Notes under the pieces: generated by a model
Databases searched by the model: none
Told to the model about the DNA's origin: nothing
The model's input: only the letters and a program-made list of their open reading frames with translations
Position numbers and translations under genes: made by a program
Assembly: GCA_964426355.1 (NCBI GenBank)
Contig: CAYRRA010000004.1
Span: 1 to 49,831, forward strand
Source: JAJFTV01 sp964426355
GTDB taxonomy: Bacteria; Chloroflexota; Anaerolineae; Anaerolineales; Anaerolineaceae
Direction of reading: 5' to 3'
DNA length: 49,831 nucleotides
Shown: positions 43,509 through 49,831 of the stretch, piece by piece
How the letters are laid out: each line of letters begins with the position of its first letter
Numbering within the stretch: position 1 is the stretch's first letter

Positions 43509-44657
43509 TCACTGGATACAGTACCGCTCTCGTAATTCCAGGATTAACCGATCTGCAAGCTGCTTTGAGCCAACGGGGGTCAAATGAATAGCGCTATTGG
43601 TAAACTCAGTTTGCTCAACCAGGTCCCACAAATCCAGGTAGACCCATCCCATCTTCGTCATCTTGTCTGCCATGATCTGGCGATACTGGTCATAAGCCCA
43701 ACGGGGATAGAAAAAATTATAGCGGACATCGCTGTTTTCGCCGTCACTGATCATCATGGGTTCATTGATGAACCACACTGGCACGCCATTTGCTGCCTGC
43801 ACACCGGCATCCAATAGATCAAATGCCAGTTGTTCCTCTAATTCACCTTCCGGGGTGAGCCTATGAAAAGAATAGTCTTCCTCCAAATCGCGCTGCGCAG
43901 GCGGGTAATCCACAGGGTAAACCTGATCAACGCCAGTCGCTGCCCACATCACACCGTACGCCTGGATACGCAGCAGGTCAGCCAGGTCACGCCGCCTGCC
44001 GGGGATGGTTTTATCCCAAAAGGATTCCGTCATCAGAGCAGGGTTCTGCCGCTCAAACGAAAGCCCATACCGATCTATCAGATTCACTGCCAGGTCAGGG
44101 TTGTTCGCTATTATGGGTGTTGAAAGTTGGTTTTCAATAGAAAAGGATTCAAGGGTCATTAACCAGAGAATCAAATCAGGTTCATATTCAAGCGATTGAT
44201 CCAAAAGAGCCAGGTCTTTGAACAGGGAAAGTGTAGGATAGCCCAGGTTATATACTCGAACAGGTTTACCGTCGCAGGTTGTCAATGAAGCGACGTCAAT
44301 CTGCCCTGCCAGCGTTTCTTCCGGTTTCAACAGTGTACCCCATACAGATGAGTCACCTATCGTAACAATCCGAAACTCATCCTCATCACGGGCATCATCA
44401 TCGATTTTATGTGATGCAAACATGGCATGAAAATCGTAGAGGCTCAAATTATAGGCTTCGCGGGGGTTTTCACCAAAAGGCAAACGCTCTCTACCCGGAA
44501 ATACCAGGTTATACAGGCTGAAGTCGCCCCTAATGCGAGTGGGGAGAAAGACAACCACCAGGTTCAAGAGAATGAAAAGGGCAATGGCTTTAACCAATAC
44601 ATTGCGAATAAAACGCCATCCGGCTTCATGGGTTGTGTGCTGATTTTGGTTCATCAT
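43509..44657 (-). CDS. SGNH-fold (DltD/AlgJ-like) transferase partner of the MBOAT
   Basis: A 382-residue protein with one N-terminal membrane span (about residues 19-38) and an exoplasmic SGNH-like domain. The nucleophile block is RIVTIGDSSVWG with predicted Ser103. The C-terminal block is NSAIHLTPVGSKQL with the conserved His; the usual Asp three residues before that His is not obvious (Ser there, Asn before it). It lies 23 nt after the MBOAT gene. In known systems such a protein takes the acyl group and transfers it to a cell-envelope polymer. Start at 44657, or one codon later. Confidence 0.75.
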   Translation of the reverse strand: MMNQNQHTTHEAGWRFIRNVLVKAIALFILLNLVVVFLPTRIRGDFSLYNLVFPGRERLPFGENPREAYNLSLYDFHAMFASHKIDDDARDEDEFRIVTIGDSSVWGTLLKPEETLAGQIDVASLTTCDGKPVRVYNLGYPTLSLFKDLALLDQSLEYEPDLILWLMTLESFSIENQLSTPIIANNPDLAVNLIDRYGLSFERQNPALMTESFWDKTIPGRRRDLADLLRIQAYGVMWAATGVDQVYPVDYPPAQRDLEEDYSFHRLTPEGELEEQLAFDLLDAGVQAANGVPVWFINEPMMISDGENSDVRYNFFYPRWAYDQYRQIMADKMTKMGWVYLDLWDLVEQTEFTNSAIHLTPVGSKQLADRLILELRERYCIQ

Positions 44658-44680
44658 TAATTATTTCCATAATGGCACGA

Positions 44681-46105
44681 TTACATCACGCCAAACAATT
44701 TCAGCAAAAACTCAAACGATTGCCCAGGGTCAGAGAGGGCAAACCAGACCCAACCGAGAGCAATATAATGAAAGGTCAATAGGATATTGATAACCATCAT
44801 TCCCGTTCGAAGGGCTTTCTTTTCCTCCGGGATTTCCCACTTTTTGCGTGCCCATTCAGACCAGCGGTTCTGGAAAAACAACCCAACTCCATGCCAGGCG
44901 CCCCAAAGTAAAAAATTCCAGGTGATACCGTGCCACATACCAATCAAAACCATCGTAGCAAGCTGTGTCAGCAAAAGGATTGCAGATTGCGACAACCGTC
45001 CGTTTTTCCTCAATGAACGTGTGATAGGGTTGAAGAAATATGCCCTGAACCATAGCGTCAAGGTCATGTGCCAGTTATTCCAAAAAGTAGTCAGGTTTTG
45101 CTGTACGTAGGGGCGGTTGAAGTTTTCTGGCAAGCGAATGCCCAGGTAGCGCCCGATACCGATGGCAATATCCGTATAACCGCTAAAATCCAGGTAAATC
45201 TGAAAGGCATAGGCATATAACATGATCCATGCCCAACCGGAATGCTGCACTTGAACCGCATTGGTTGAATTGAGCGCCAGGATAGAAAGTGTGTCCGCAA
45301 GGACAAATTTCTTCAGCAGACCCAACACCAACCGCCGGCTGCCTTCAACAAAATCCTCGGTGGTTGAATGCGATGGCTTTTCCAGGTCTGTGCTAAAACG
45401 CTCCAACCGGTCTATCGGTCCGGCAGTAAAAGCCGGGAAAAAGACGGTATAGGTAGTGAACTCGGGCAGCGAAACCGCTTTAATACGCCCCTTTTGACTA
45501 TCTCGCAAAACATGGATTAACCGAAAAGCCGTATAGGAATAACCCAACCAGCGTAAATCCAGAGCGGAAGCCTGGCTGGTCGACTGGCTCATCAAGGCTC
45601 TCAAACCGGCACTGATTTGTTCGGAAAACCAGGGAACTTTTAGACCCAGGAAAAGCAGCAGAATCAACACAATTGCTGCGGTTTGAAATTTTACCCCCCC
45701 CTTCGAGAAACGCATCAGGAGGAAAAATAACCCGCCCAGAACAAACAAAAAGACGGCGACCGGCAGCATTTGTGGCGGGCGCGAAGGCGTGATGATACCG
45801 TCATAGCCCAGATAGCGCGTTGCTGCCACAACCAGGATCAATGCCGCCAGGGAAAACAAACCGATACGGCTGTCTCGCTCCCAGTGCTTTTCCCGCGGCG
45901 TCACAATCAGCCAGACCAGGACGACCAGTGAGAGCGTCAGAACGGGAAACCAGAAATCAAAATAACGGATTGGCGTAACAGGTTGAAGCCAGAATACCGC
46001 TGCAATACTGATATAGAAAATGACCCATGTACGGTTTGCCCTGCTTAACAGCAATCGCACAACAATCGCCAGGGTTGAAAAGATGATGATGTCGCTAAGA
46101 TTCAT
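44681..46105 (-). CDS. MBOAT-family membrane O-acyltransferase (AlgI/DltB-like)
   Basis: A 474-residue polytopic membrane protein with about 11 hydrophobic segments. The family core is clear: FFPAFTAGPIDR, YAYAFQIYLDFSGYTDIAIG, NFNRPYVQQNLTTFWNNWHMTL, and GMWHGITWNFLLWGAWHG with His392 and His405. It would move an acyl group from a cytosolic thioester across the membrane. Its own C-terminus (LLKLFGVM) has no Tyr-containing acyl-shuttle motif; that motif is instead on the microprotein encoded just upstream. Confidence 0.92.
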   Translation of the reverse strand: MNLSDIIIFSTLAIVVRLLLSRANRTWVIFYISIAAVFWLQPVTPIRYFDFWFPVLTLSLVVLVWLIVTPREKHWERDSRIGLFSLAALILVVAATRYLGYDGIITPSRPPQMLPVAVFLFVLGGLFFLLMRFSKGGVKFQTAAIVLILLLFLGLKVPWFSEQISAGLRALMSQSTSQASALDLRWLGYSYTAFRLIHVLRDSQKGRIKAVSLPEFTTYTVFFPAFTAGPIDRLERFSTDLEKPSHSTTEDFVEGSRRLVLGLLKKFVLADTLSILALNSTNAVQVQHSGWAWIMLYAYAFQIYLDFSGYTDIAIGIGRYLGIRLPENFNRPYVQQNLTTFWNNWHMTLTLWFRAYFFNPITRSLRKNGRLSQSAILLLTQLATMVLIGMWHGITWNFLLWGAWHGVGLFFQNRWSEWARKKWEIPEEKKALRTGMMVINILLTFHYIALGWVWFALSDPGQSFEFLLKLFGVM

Positions 46106-46138
46106 GTTTGACCCAGGAAACCAGGCAGCAAGTATTCG

Positions 46139-46264
46139 TTAAAAGCCCTGGTAAATCCATAGCGGTGACTGGTCAGCAGTGAAAATAATCACGCCAATCA
46201 CCACCAGGCACAACACAAGAGCCCAGGCGTTTTCGCGAGAAAACAGACTCTTAAACCATTTCAT
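46139..46264 (-). CDS. DltX-like transmembrane microprotein ending in WIYQGF
   Basis: A 41-residue protein. The cytosolic N-terminus is basic and aromatic (MKWFKSLFSREN), one membrane helix follows (AWALVLCLVVIGVIIF), and the exoplasmic tail ends exactly with PLWIYQGF. DltX proteins have the same size, topology and C-terminal hexapeptide (of the type FIYNxF), in which the Tyr carries the D-alanyl group between DltB and DltD. Here the Tyr is residue 39. The ATG overlaps the lipoprotein stop as ATGA, and the MBOAT and SGNH genes follow at once. It is below the usual length cutoff and easily missed. The acyl group is unknown; no dltA or dltC homologue is present. Confidence 0.8.
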   Translation of the reverse strand: MKWFKSLFSRENAWALVLCLVVIGVIIFTADQSPLWIYQGF

Positions 46265-46641
46265 TGATAACCGCACACCAGCCACTCGCCGCTTTCTTTA
46301 ATGACGCGGTATTCTCGTCCCTCCAGGCTGAATTGCTGATTTTCGTTGTTATAAGTCGCAAGAATACTACCCGTACAGGTAACCGAAGCAATGTCACCAT
46401 TGACTTCCACTTCGCTACATGCCACATTATTCAATTCAGCTTCTACCCCCATAAAGGCATCCAGTTCAAGCACCGCTTCATCCGCCCATTCACTGCACAC
46501 CAGGGTTGAAAGACGATCCGCATCCTGATCGACAATTGACTGTAAATAGGCTTCAACCGGTTTAGCAGCAGACTCACTCGCTGCGCAGGCGGACAACAAA
46601 AAAAGCAGTACACACAGTATAAAAATCGACTTTTTTGGCAT
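46261..46641 (-). CDS. Small lipoprotein, NTF2-like
   Basis: A 126-residue predicted lipoprotein. Signal MPKKSIFILCVLLFLLSAC with lipobox LSAC at Cys19. The mature part (AAKPVEAYLQSIVDQDADRLSTLVC..., ending in KESGEWLVCGYQ) has the length and pattern of NTF2/DUF4878-like domains and three further Cys. GGAGG overlaps an upstream false Met, so 46641 is the better start. Its stop overlaps the microprotein start, placing it in the acyltransferase operon. The function is unknown. Confidence 0.72.
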   Translation of the reverse strand: MPKKSIFILCVLLFLLSACAASESAAKPVEAYLQSIVDQDADRLSTLVCSEWADEAVLELDAFMGVEAELNNVACSEVEVNGDIASVTCTGSILATYNNENQQFSLEGREYRVIKESGEWLVCGYQ

Positions 46642-46734
46642 CAGAACCTCCACTGTTTTTCAATGTGACGAACCTGTCAGGCAAAACAGCCTGTAATCAA
46701 CAGAAGGATATTTAACCCTGTTTATGAGCCTCCG

Positions 46735-47427
46735 TCAAGCTTCGTTATACCCTCTTCTTAAGATAAGATGTCCATTTTGTTTTCGAATATCCAGGTAGAA
46801 AGGGAAACGGTTGGCTTCCGTACACAACTGAAAATCTCGTTGAAGATGCAACAGCATGGCTTCGCTGGTAGCTAAATGTCGTGGATCCCAACTTCGGCAT
46901 TGTTCAAGATAGGAGGCAACAGAGACGTTTCTCCCCTCCAGCAAAGCTCGCAAATAATCAGCGCAGGCGATATCCTCCTGTCCGCTGATTCCTGGCTTTA
47001 TGCCGGTCTGCACAAAAACGATATTCTCCATTTTCAACGATTCGATCCATTTTACCGTCTCCTTTGCCACTACAAAGCTGCCGCCTAGCAAATGAACAGA
47101 ATTTTGATAGCGTACAACTCCTTGGGTGCCAGAGGAAGTACGCATCACAAGCGTTTTCCCGGTGAGATTGAGCAAAGAAAATTCGTAAGGCGAATTCCAA
47201 TGATCAAAGCCGTCCACAGGTAAACCGCCCACCTCGCCTGCCAGCAACCAATGGGGATGCTTACGCCGCAAATCAAAAGCGGCTTCCACGGTATCCACCA
47301 GGTAAATCTCTTCAACTCCAGCAGAAAGTGCAAAGGCTGCTGTTGTGAAGGCACGGCAAACATCAATCACCACAACAACATCGGCTGCAACCGGTTCATC
47401 GAAAAGGGTCACATGCTTAAAATTCAT
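46735..47427 (-). CDS. comB: 2-phosphosulfolactate phosphatase (ComB family)
   Basis: A 230-residue protein of the ComB family, which removes phosphate from 2-phosphosulfolactate in coenzyme M synthesis in archaea but is also found widely in bacteria, where its role is less certain. Landmarks: VVVVIDVCRAFTTAAFALSAG, LLAGEVGGLPVDGFDHWNSP, TGKTLVMRTSSGTQGV and SGQEDIACADYL. The start at 47427 (MNFKHVTLFD) follows GAGGAT; the upstream Met at 47541 would intrude on the sigma-factor promoter. No other coenzyme M or sulfonate gene is nearby. Confidence 0.88.
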   Translation of the reverse strand: MNFKHVTLFDEPVAADVVVVIDVCRAFTTAAFALSAGVEEIYLVDTVEAAFDLRRKHPHWLLAGEVGGLPVDGFDHWNSPYEFSLLNLTGKTLVMRTSSGTQGVVRYQNSVHLLGGSFVVAKETVKWIESLKMENIVFVQTGIKPGISGQEDIACADYLRALLEGRNVSVASYLEQCRSWDPRHLATSEAMLLHLQRDFQLCTEANRFPFYLDIRKQNGHLILRRGYNEA

Positions 47428-47542
47428 AGTACAATCCTCGGTAGCGGTGCTCACTGCGCTCCTTATTGTATCAGCAACCAGCAGTGTCAGATCATGGTGA
47501 TTATTTTTCCTTCCGACAATGATGAAACTTTTTGCAACCAAT

Positions 47543-47570
47543 TTGACATGATCACGTATATGTATATAGA
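47543..47570 (+). promoter_or_regulatory. Promoter of the ECF sigma operon
   Basis: Consensus TTGACA (47543-47548), 16-nt spacer, TATAGA (47565-47570), 24 nt before the GTG start. Autoregulated ECF operons often use a different motif; none is evident here. Confidence 0.5.
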
Positions 47571-47594
47571 ACGATCTGGATTCAGGAGTTTTGA

Positions 47595-48185
47595 GTGAGT
47601 TTCATCGAAGCGGATGTTATCGTCAAAGTAAAAAACGGTGATGGGAATGCTTTTTCCGATCTGGTTGAGGCTTACCAACGTCCGGTCTATAATCTCTGTT
47701 ACCGCATGTTAGGGAATGTTGAAGAAGCGGAAGATGCTGCTCAGGAGGCTTTTTGGAGGGCATACCAGGCAATCGACCGCTACGACACACAAAGGTCATT
47801 CATCACATGGCTGCTTTCCATCGCCGCACATTATTGCATTGACCAGCAGCGCAAACGCAGAATGCAGTTCACCGATATCGAAGACCTGCCAGAGAGCAAT
47901 CTCCCCGATCCGACTCCGAACCCGGAAAAGATAGTCAATATGATGGAGGATGATCAAGTGATCTACAAACTCTTGAACACCTTGCCAGCACAAGACCGCG
48001 CTGCGGTGGTCTTGAAATACTGGTACGATTTTTCAGAAATTGAGATTGCAGAAGCCCTCAATCTCTCGCAGAGCGCGGTCAAAAGCCGGTTATTCCGGGC
48101 AAGACGGCAAATGGCGCAAAATTGGGAAACCGCCCAGCCAGAATCTGTTACAAAAGGAGAAACGTATGTGTCACCAGCCTTTTGA
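47595..48185 (+). CDS. ECF-type RNA polymerase sigma factor
   Basis: A 196-residue extracytoplasmic-function sigma factor with only regions 2 and 4. Region 2 shows AEDAAQEAFWRAYQAIDRYD and WLLSIAAHYCIDQQRKRR. Region 4 shows LPAQDRAAVVLKYWYDFSEIEIAEALNLSQSAVKSRLFRARRQM. A GTG start has AGGAG 6 nt upstream. Its 3' end overlaps the anti-sigma gene by 20 nt. Confidence 0.94.
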   Translation: MSFIEADVIVKVKNGDGNAFSDLVEAYQRPVYNLCYRMLGNVEEAEDAAQEAFWRAYQAIDRYDTQRSFITWLLSIAAHYCIDQQRKRRMQFTDIEDLPESNLPDPTPNPEKIVNMMEDDQVIYKLLNTLPAQDRAAVVLKYWYDFSEIEIAEALNLSQSAVKSRLFRARRQMAQNWETAQPESVTKGETYVSPAF

Positions 48186-48711
48186 AACCTGGATAATTGA
48201 AGAAACAACACTTACTCCGCAAGAACAGAAGCTGTTCGAAGAGCATCTGGAGGGTTGCGCACAATGCGCACGGCTGAAAGCTAGTTTGCAGGCAGTTCAT
48301 GTCAAGCTGACTACAGCCAGGCAAGTCAGTCCTCCCGCTGGTTTCGGCGCACGCTGGCAGGTCACACTGCAAACAAAATTAGAGGAAGAACGAATGAAGC
48401 AAGTTCTTCAGGTACGCCGCTTTTTCCTCTTTCTTGGAACTGCCAATGTCATGGCGTTGGTCTTGCTGGTCATTTCTTTCCTTATTGGTGGCGGGAACTT
48501 CAACTGGCTCTCAAATACTTTCGCCCGGTTGAGTACGGTAACTCAGTGGCTGGATGGCGCCAAAGGGTTTTTCTTTGCCCTCCTTCATATCACTTCACCT
48601 GTGCTGCCGTTGACTATTTGGATCATCATCACCACGGTTTTCAGCATACTTGCCTTGATCTGGGTCGTTTCATTATGGCGTATTACAATCCAAGGAGTTA
48701 AGTCAAGATGA
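48166..48711 (+). CDS. Zinc-binding anti-sigma factor, membrane protein
   Basis: A 181-residue protein that begins MCHQPFETWI and carries the ZAS-type zinc motif H-x3-C-x2-C (HLEGCAQC) in its first 45 residues. Two membrane segments follow (LFLGTANVMALVLLVISFLIGG and LTIWIIITTVFSILALIWVVSL). Such proteins hold the sigma factor at the membrane until a signal releases it. AGGAG precedes the ATG at 48166. It overlaps the sigma gene upstream and the next gene downstream (ATGA), which supports one operon. Confidence 0.88.
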   Translation: MCHQPFETWIIEETTLTPQEQKLFEEHLEGCAQCARLKASLQAVHVKLTTARQVSPPAGFGARWQVTLQTKLEEERMKQVLQVRRFFLFLGTANVMALVLLVISFLIGGGNFNWLSNTFARLSTVTQWLDGAKGFFFALLHITSPVLPLTIWIIITTVFSILALIWVVSLWRITIQGVKSR

Positions 48712-49790
48712 ATGAAACAAACGTAAAACGCATTTTTTACTTTATCCTGCTGTTTTCCCTGGTAGTGACCCTGGTATTGGCACTGCCATCGCCCGTCTCA
48801 GCACAATCGGATGATGATAATGACAAAGTGGTCCTCGGGGGCAGATACCGCCTCCGCAGCGGAGAAACATTGGATGGAAATTTAATCGTAATTGGCGGCA
48901 CAGCCATCATCGAAGATGATGCCCGAGTTAAAGGGAACATCCTCATAACAGGTGGCACACTGGAGGTTTCAGGTACCATTGATGGGAATATCACAGCCTT
49001 TGGCGGCAGTATAGAGTTGTTGGATGATGCGGTGGTTAACGGTAATTTGATGCTCAGTTCTGCTGATCTCAGCCAATCGCCAGATGCGGTGGTCAATGGA
49101 GATATTCAGGATAATGTGATTAACATCAACAGCTTAAACCTGAACAATATACCTTCCATCGTCATCCCGCAAACTGAATTTACCCGCCCCTACAATTCCT
49201 GGGTAAATTTCCTGACCAAATCACTGTGGGAGATTCTTCGTTGGCTGGCGATGTCAGCATTAGCAGCTTTGATTGTCTTGATAGCGCAAAAACCGACCGA
49301 AAGAGTTGCCAGGTCGATCTCTGCACAACCGATCATCGCTTCGGGTTTTGGGTTGCTGACCGTCCTCGTTGCGCCAGCATTGATCGTTCTTTTGACCATC
49401 ACGATCATCCTGATCCCGATTGCACTGATCGGTGTGATGATCATGGCAGTCGCTGGCTTATTCGGATGGGTTGCAGTCGGCTATGAAACCGGAAAACGGC
49501 TCGAAAGAGCTCTCAAACAGAATTGGGCACCCGCCATCACCGCCGGGTTAGGTTCACTGGCACTCGCAGTTGTCATGTGGCTCTTCAGCATCATTCCATG
49601 TGTCGGTTGGGTCATCCCCACATTGATCTCAATTCTGGGTATTGGCGGGGTACTCATCAGCCGCTTTGGCACCCAGGTGTATGGCATCGAAGAATCCAAT
49701 CCGTATCACAATAATAAAGTGATCGAAGGCGTGGTTAAAGAATCTCCTGCAGAGCAAGCTGCGCCATCCCCGCAAGAACGCGGCAAGTAA
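48708..49790 (+). CDS. Polymer-forming (bactofilin-like) exported membrane protein
   Basis: A 360-residue protein. It has a signal peptide (cleavage near VSA|Q), then a short beta-solenoid of the bactofilin/polymer-forming type with repeats such as LDGNLIVIGGTAIIEDDARVKGNILITGGTLEVSG. A hydrophobic region with about four membrane spans (residues about 180-310) and a charged tail follow. The exported position of the solenoid is unusual for a bactofilin, which is normally cytosolic. Coupling to the sigma/anti-sigma pair suggests a role as the sensor or target of envelope stress; that is inference. Confidence 0.78.
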   Translation: MNETNVKRIFYFILLFSLVVTLVLALPSPVSAQSDDDNDKVVLGGRYRLRSGETLDGNLIVIGGTAIIEDDARVKGNILITGGTLEVSGTIDGNITAFGGSIELLDDAVVNGNLMLSSADLSQSPDAVVNGDIQDNVININSLNLNNIPSIVIPQTEFTRPYNSWVNFLTKSLWEILRWLAMSALAALIVLIAQKPTERVARSISAQPIIASGFGLLTVLVAPALIVLLTITIILIPIALIGVMIMAVAGLFGWVAVGYETGKRLERALKQNWAPAITAGLGSLALAVVMWLFSIIPCVGWVIPTLISILGIGGVLISRFGTQVYGIEESNPYHNNKVIEGVVKESPAEQAAPSPQERGK

Positions 49791-49800
49791 TCTCAATCCG

Positions 49801-49831
49801 CCTGTGCACGGTGAACTGCACCGTGCACAGG
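49801..49831 (+). terminator. Perfect 13-bp inverted repeat, probable terminator
   Basis: CCTGTGCACGGTG (49801-49813), loop AACTG, CACCGTGCACAGG (49819-49831). It is 10 nt past the last stop. Any U-run lies beyond the window edge. Confidence 0.65.

Noticed and set aside
46106..46138. Possibility that the microprotein is an N-terminal piece of the MBOAT broken by a stop
   Set aside because: The microprotein ends at its own TAA in a motif expected only at a C-terminus, the MBOAT has its own complete N-terminus, and the two are separated by 33 nt.

Overview
The window is about 49.8 kb of ordinary, densely coding bacterial chromosome of moderate GC. It most resembles a member of the Chloroflexota, probably class Anaerolineae. 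That is an inference from low-complexity Thr-Pro tracts, PAS-rich sensors, a fused AroK-AroB and the overall gene mix; no rRNA or other decisive marker is present. I see no phage, insertion sequence, CRISPR array or tRNA.

Layout. 0-8.8 kb: gyrB; a divergent and mixed set of two membrane proteins, a GH13 glucosidase, a Thr-Pro-rich membrane protein, pseudouridine-5'-phosphate glycosidase, a small helical protein, a 48-residue Flp-type pilin with its own promoter, and a lipoprotein. 8.8-13.1 kb: a 1209-residue exported beta-helix protein with seven repeats of about 111-114 residues, each built around a Cys-x-x-Cys or its remnant, then a 26-residue Lys/Asp micropeptide. 13.1-26.3 kb: an all-minus-strand signalling block (HD-GYP response regulator, CheW, chemoreceptor, degenerate receiver, LuxR-type regulator, two large PAS kinases, a single-domain regulator, and a 5TM-PAS protein without a kinase). 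26.6-29.6 kb: a large FAD/Fe-S 2-hydroxyacid dehydrogenase.

29.7-38.5 kb is the centrepiece: a nine-gene operon (aroH-aroF-tyrA-aroA-aroE-aroC-aroKB-aroQ-pheA) that encodes the whole shikimate pathway plus the branches to phenylalanine and tyrosine. In front of it is a classical transcription attenuator: a sigma-A-like promoter, a 27-codon leader peptide with the run FFYFYFY and no Trp codon, an intrinsic terminator, and a competing antiterminator pairing whose 5' arm lies in the last leader codons. Most genes in the operon overlap by 4 nt or abut.

38.5-42.3 kb carries a deoxynucleoside kinase, a CocE/PepX-type hydrolase interrupted by one in-frame TAA, and a metal-dependent amidohydrolase. 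42.4-47.4 kb (minus strand) holds a probable cell-envelope O-acylation operon: a lipoprotein, a 41-residue transmembrane microprotein ending in WIYQGF, an MBOAT acyltransferase, an SGNH/DltD-like protein and a PLP aldolase, closed by a strong terminator. The microprotein has the layout of DltX, whose C-terminal Tyr carries the acyl group in D-alanylation. 47.5-49.8 kb: an ECF sigma factor, a zinc-binding anti-sigma factor and a polymer-forming membrane protein, ending at a perfect 13-bp inverted repeat.

The two most interesting items are the Phe/Tyr attenuator and the DltX-like microprotein locus. Both depend on small genes that standard gene callers tend to miss.
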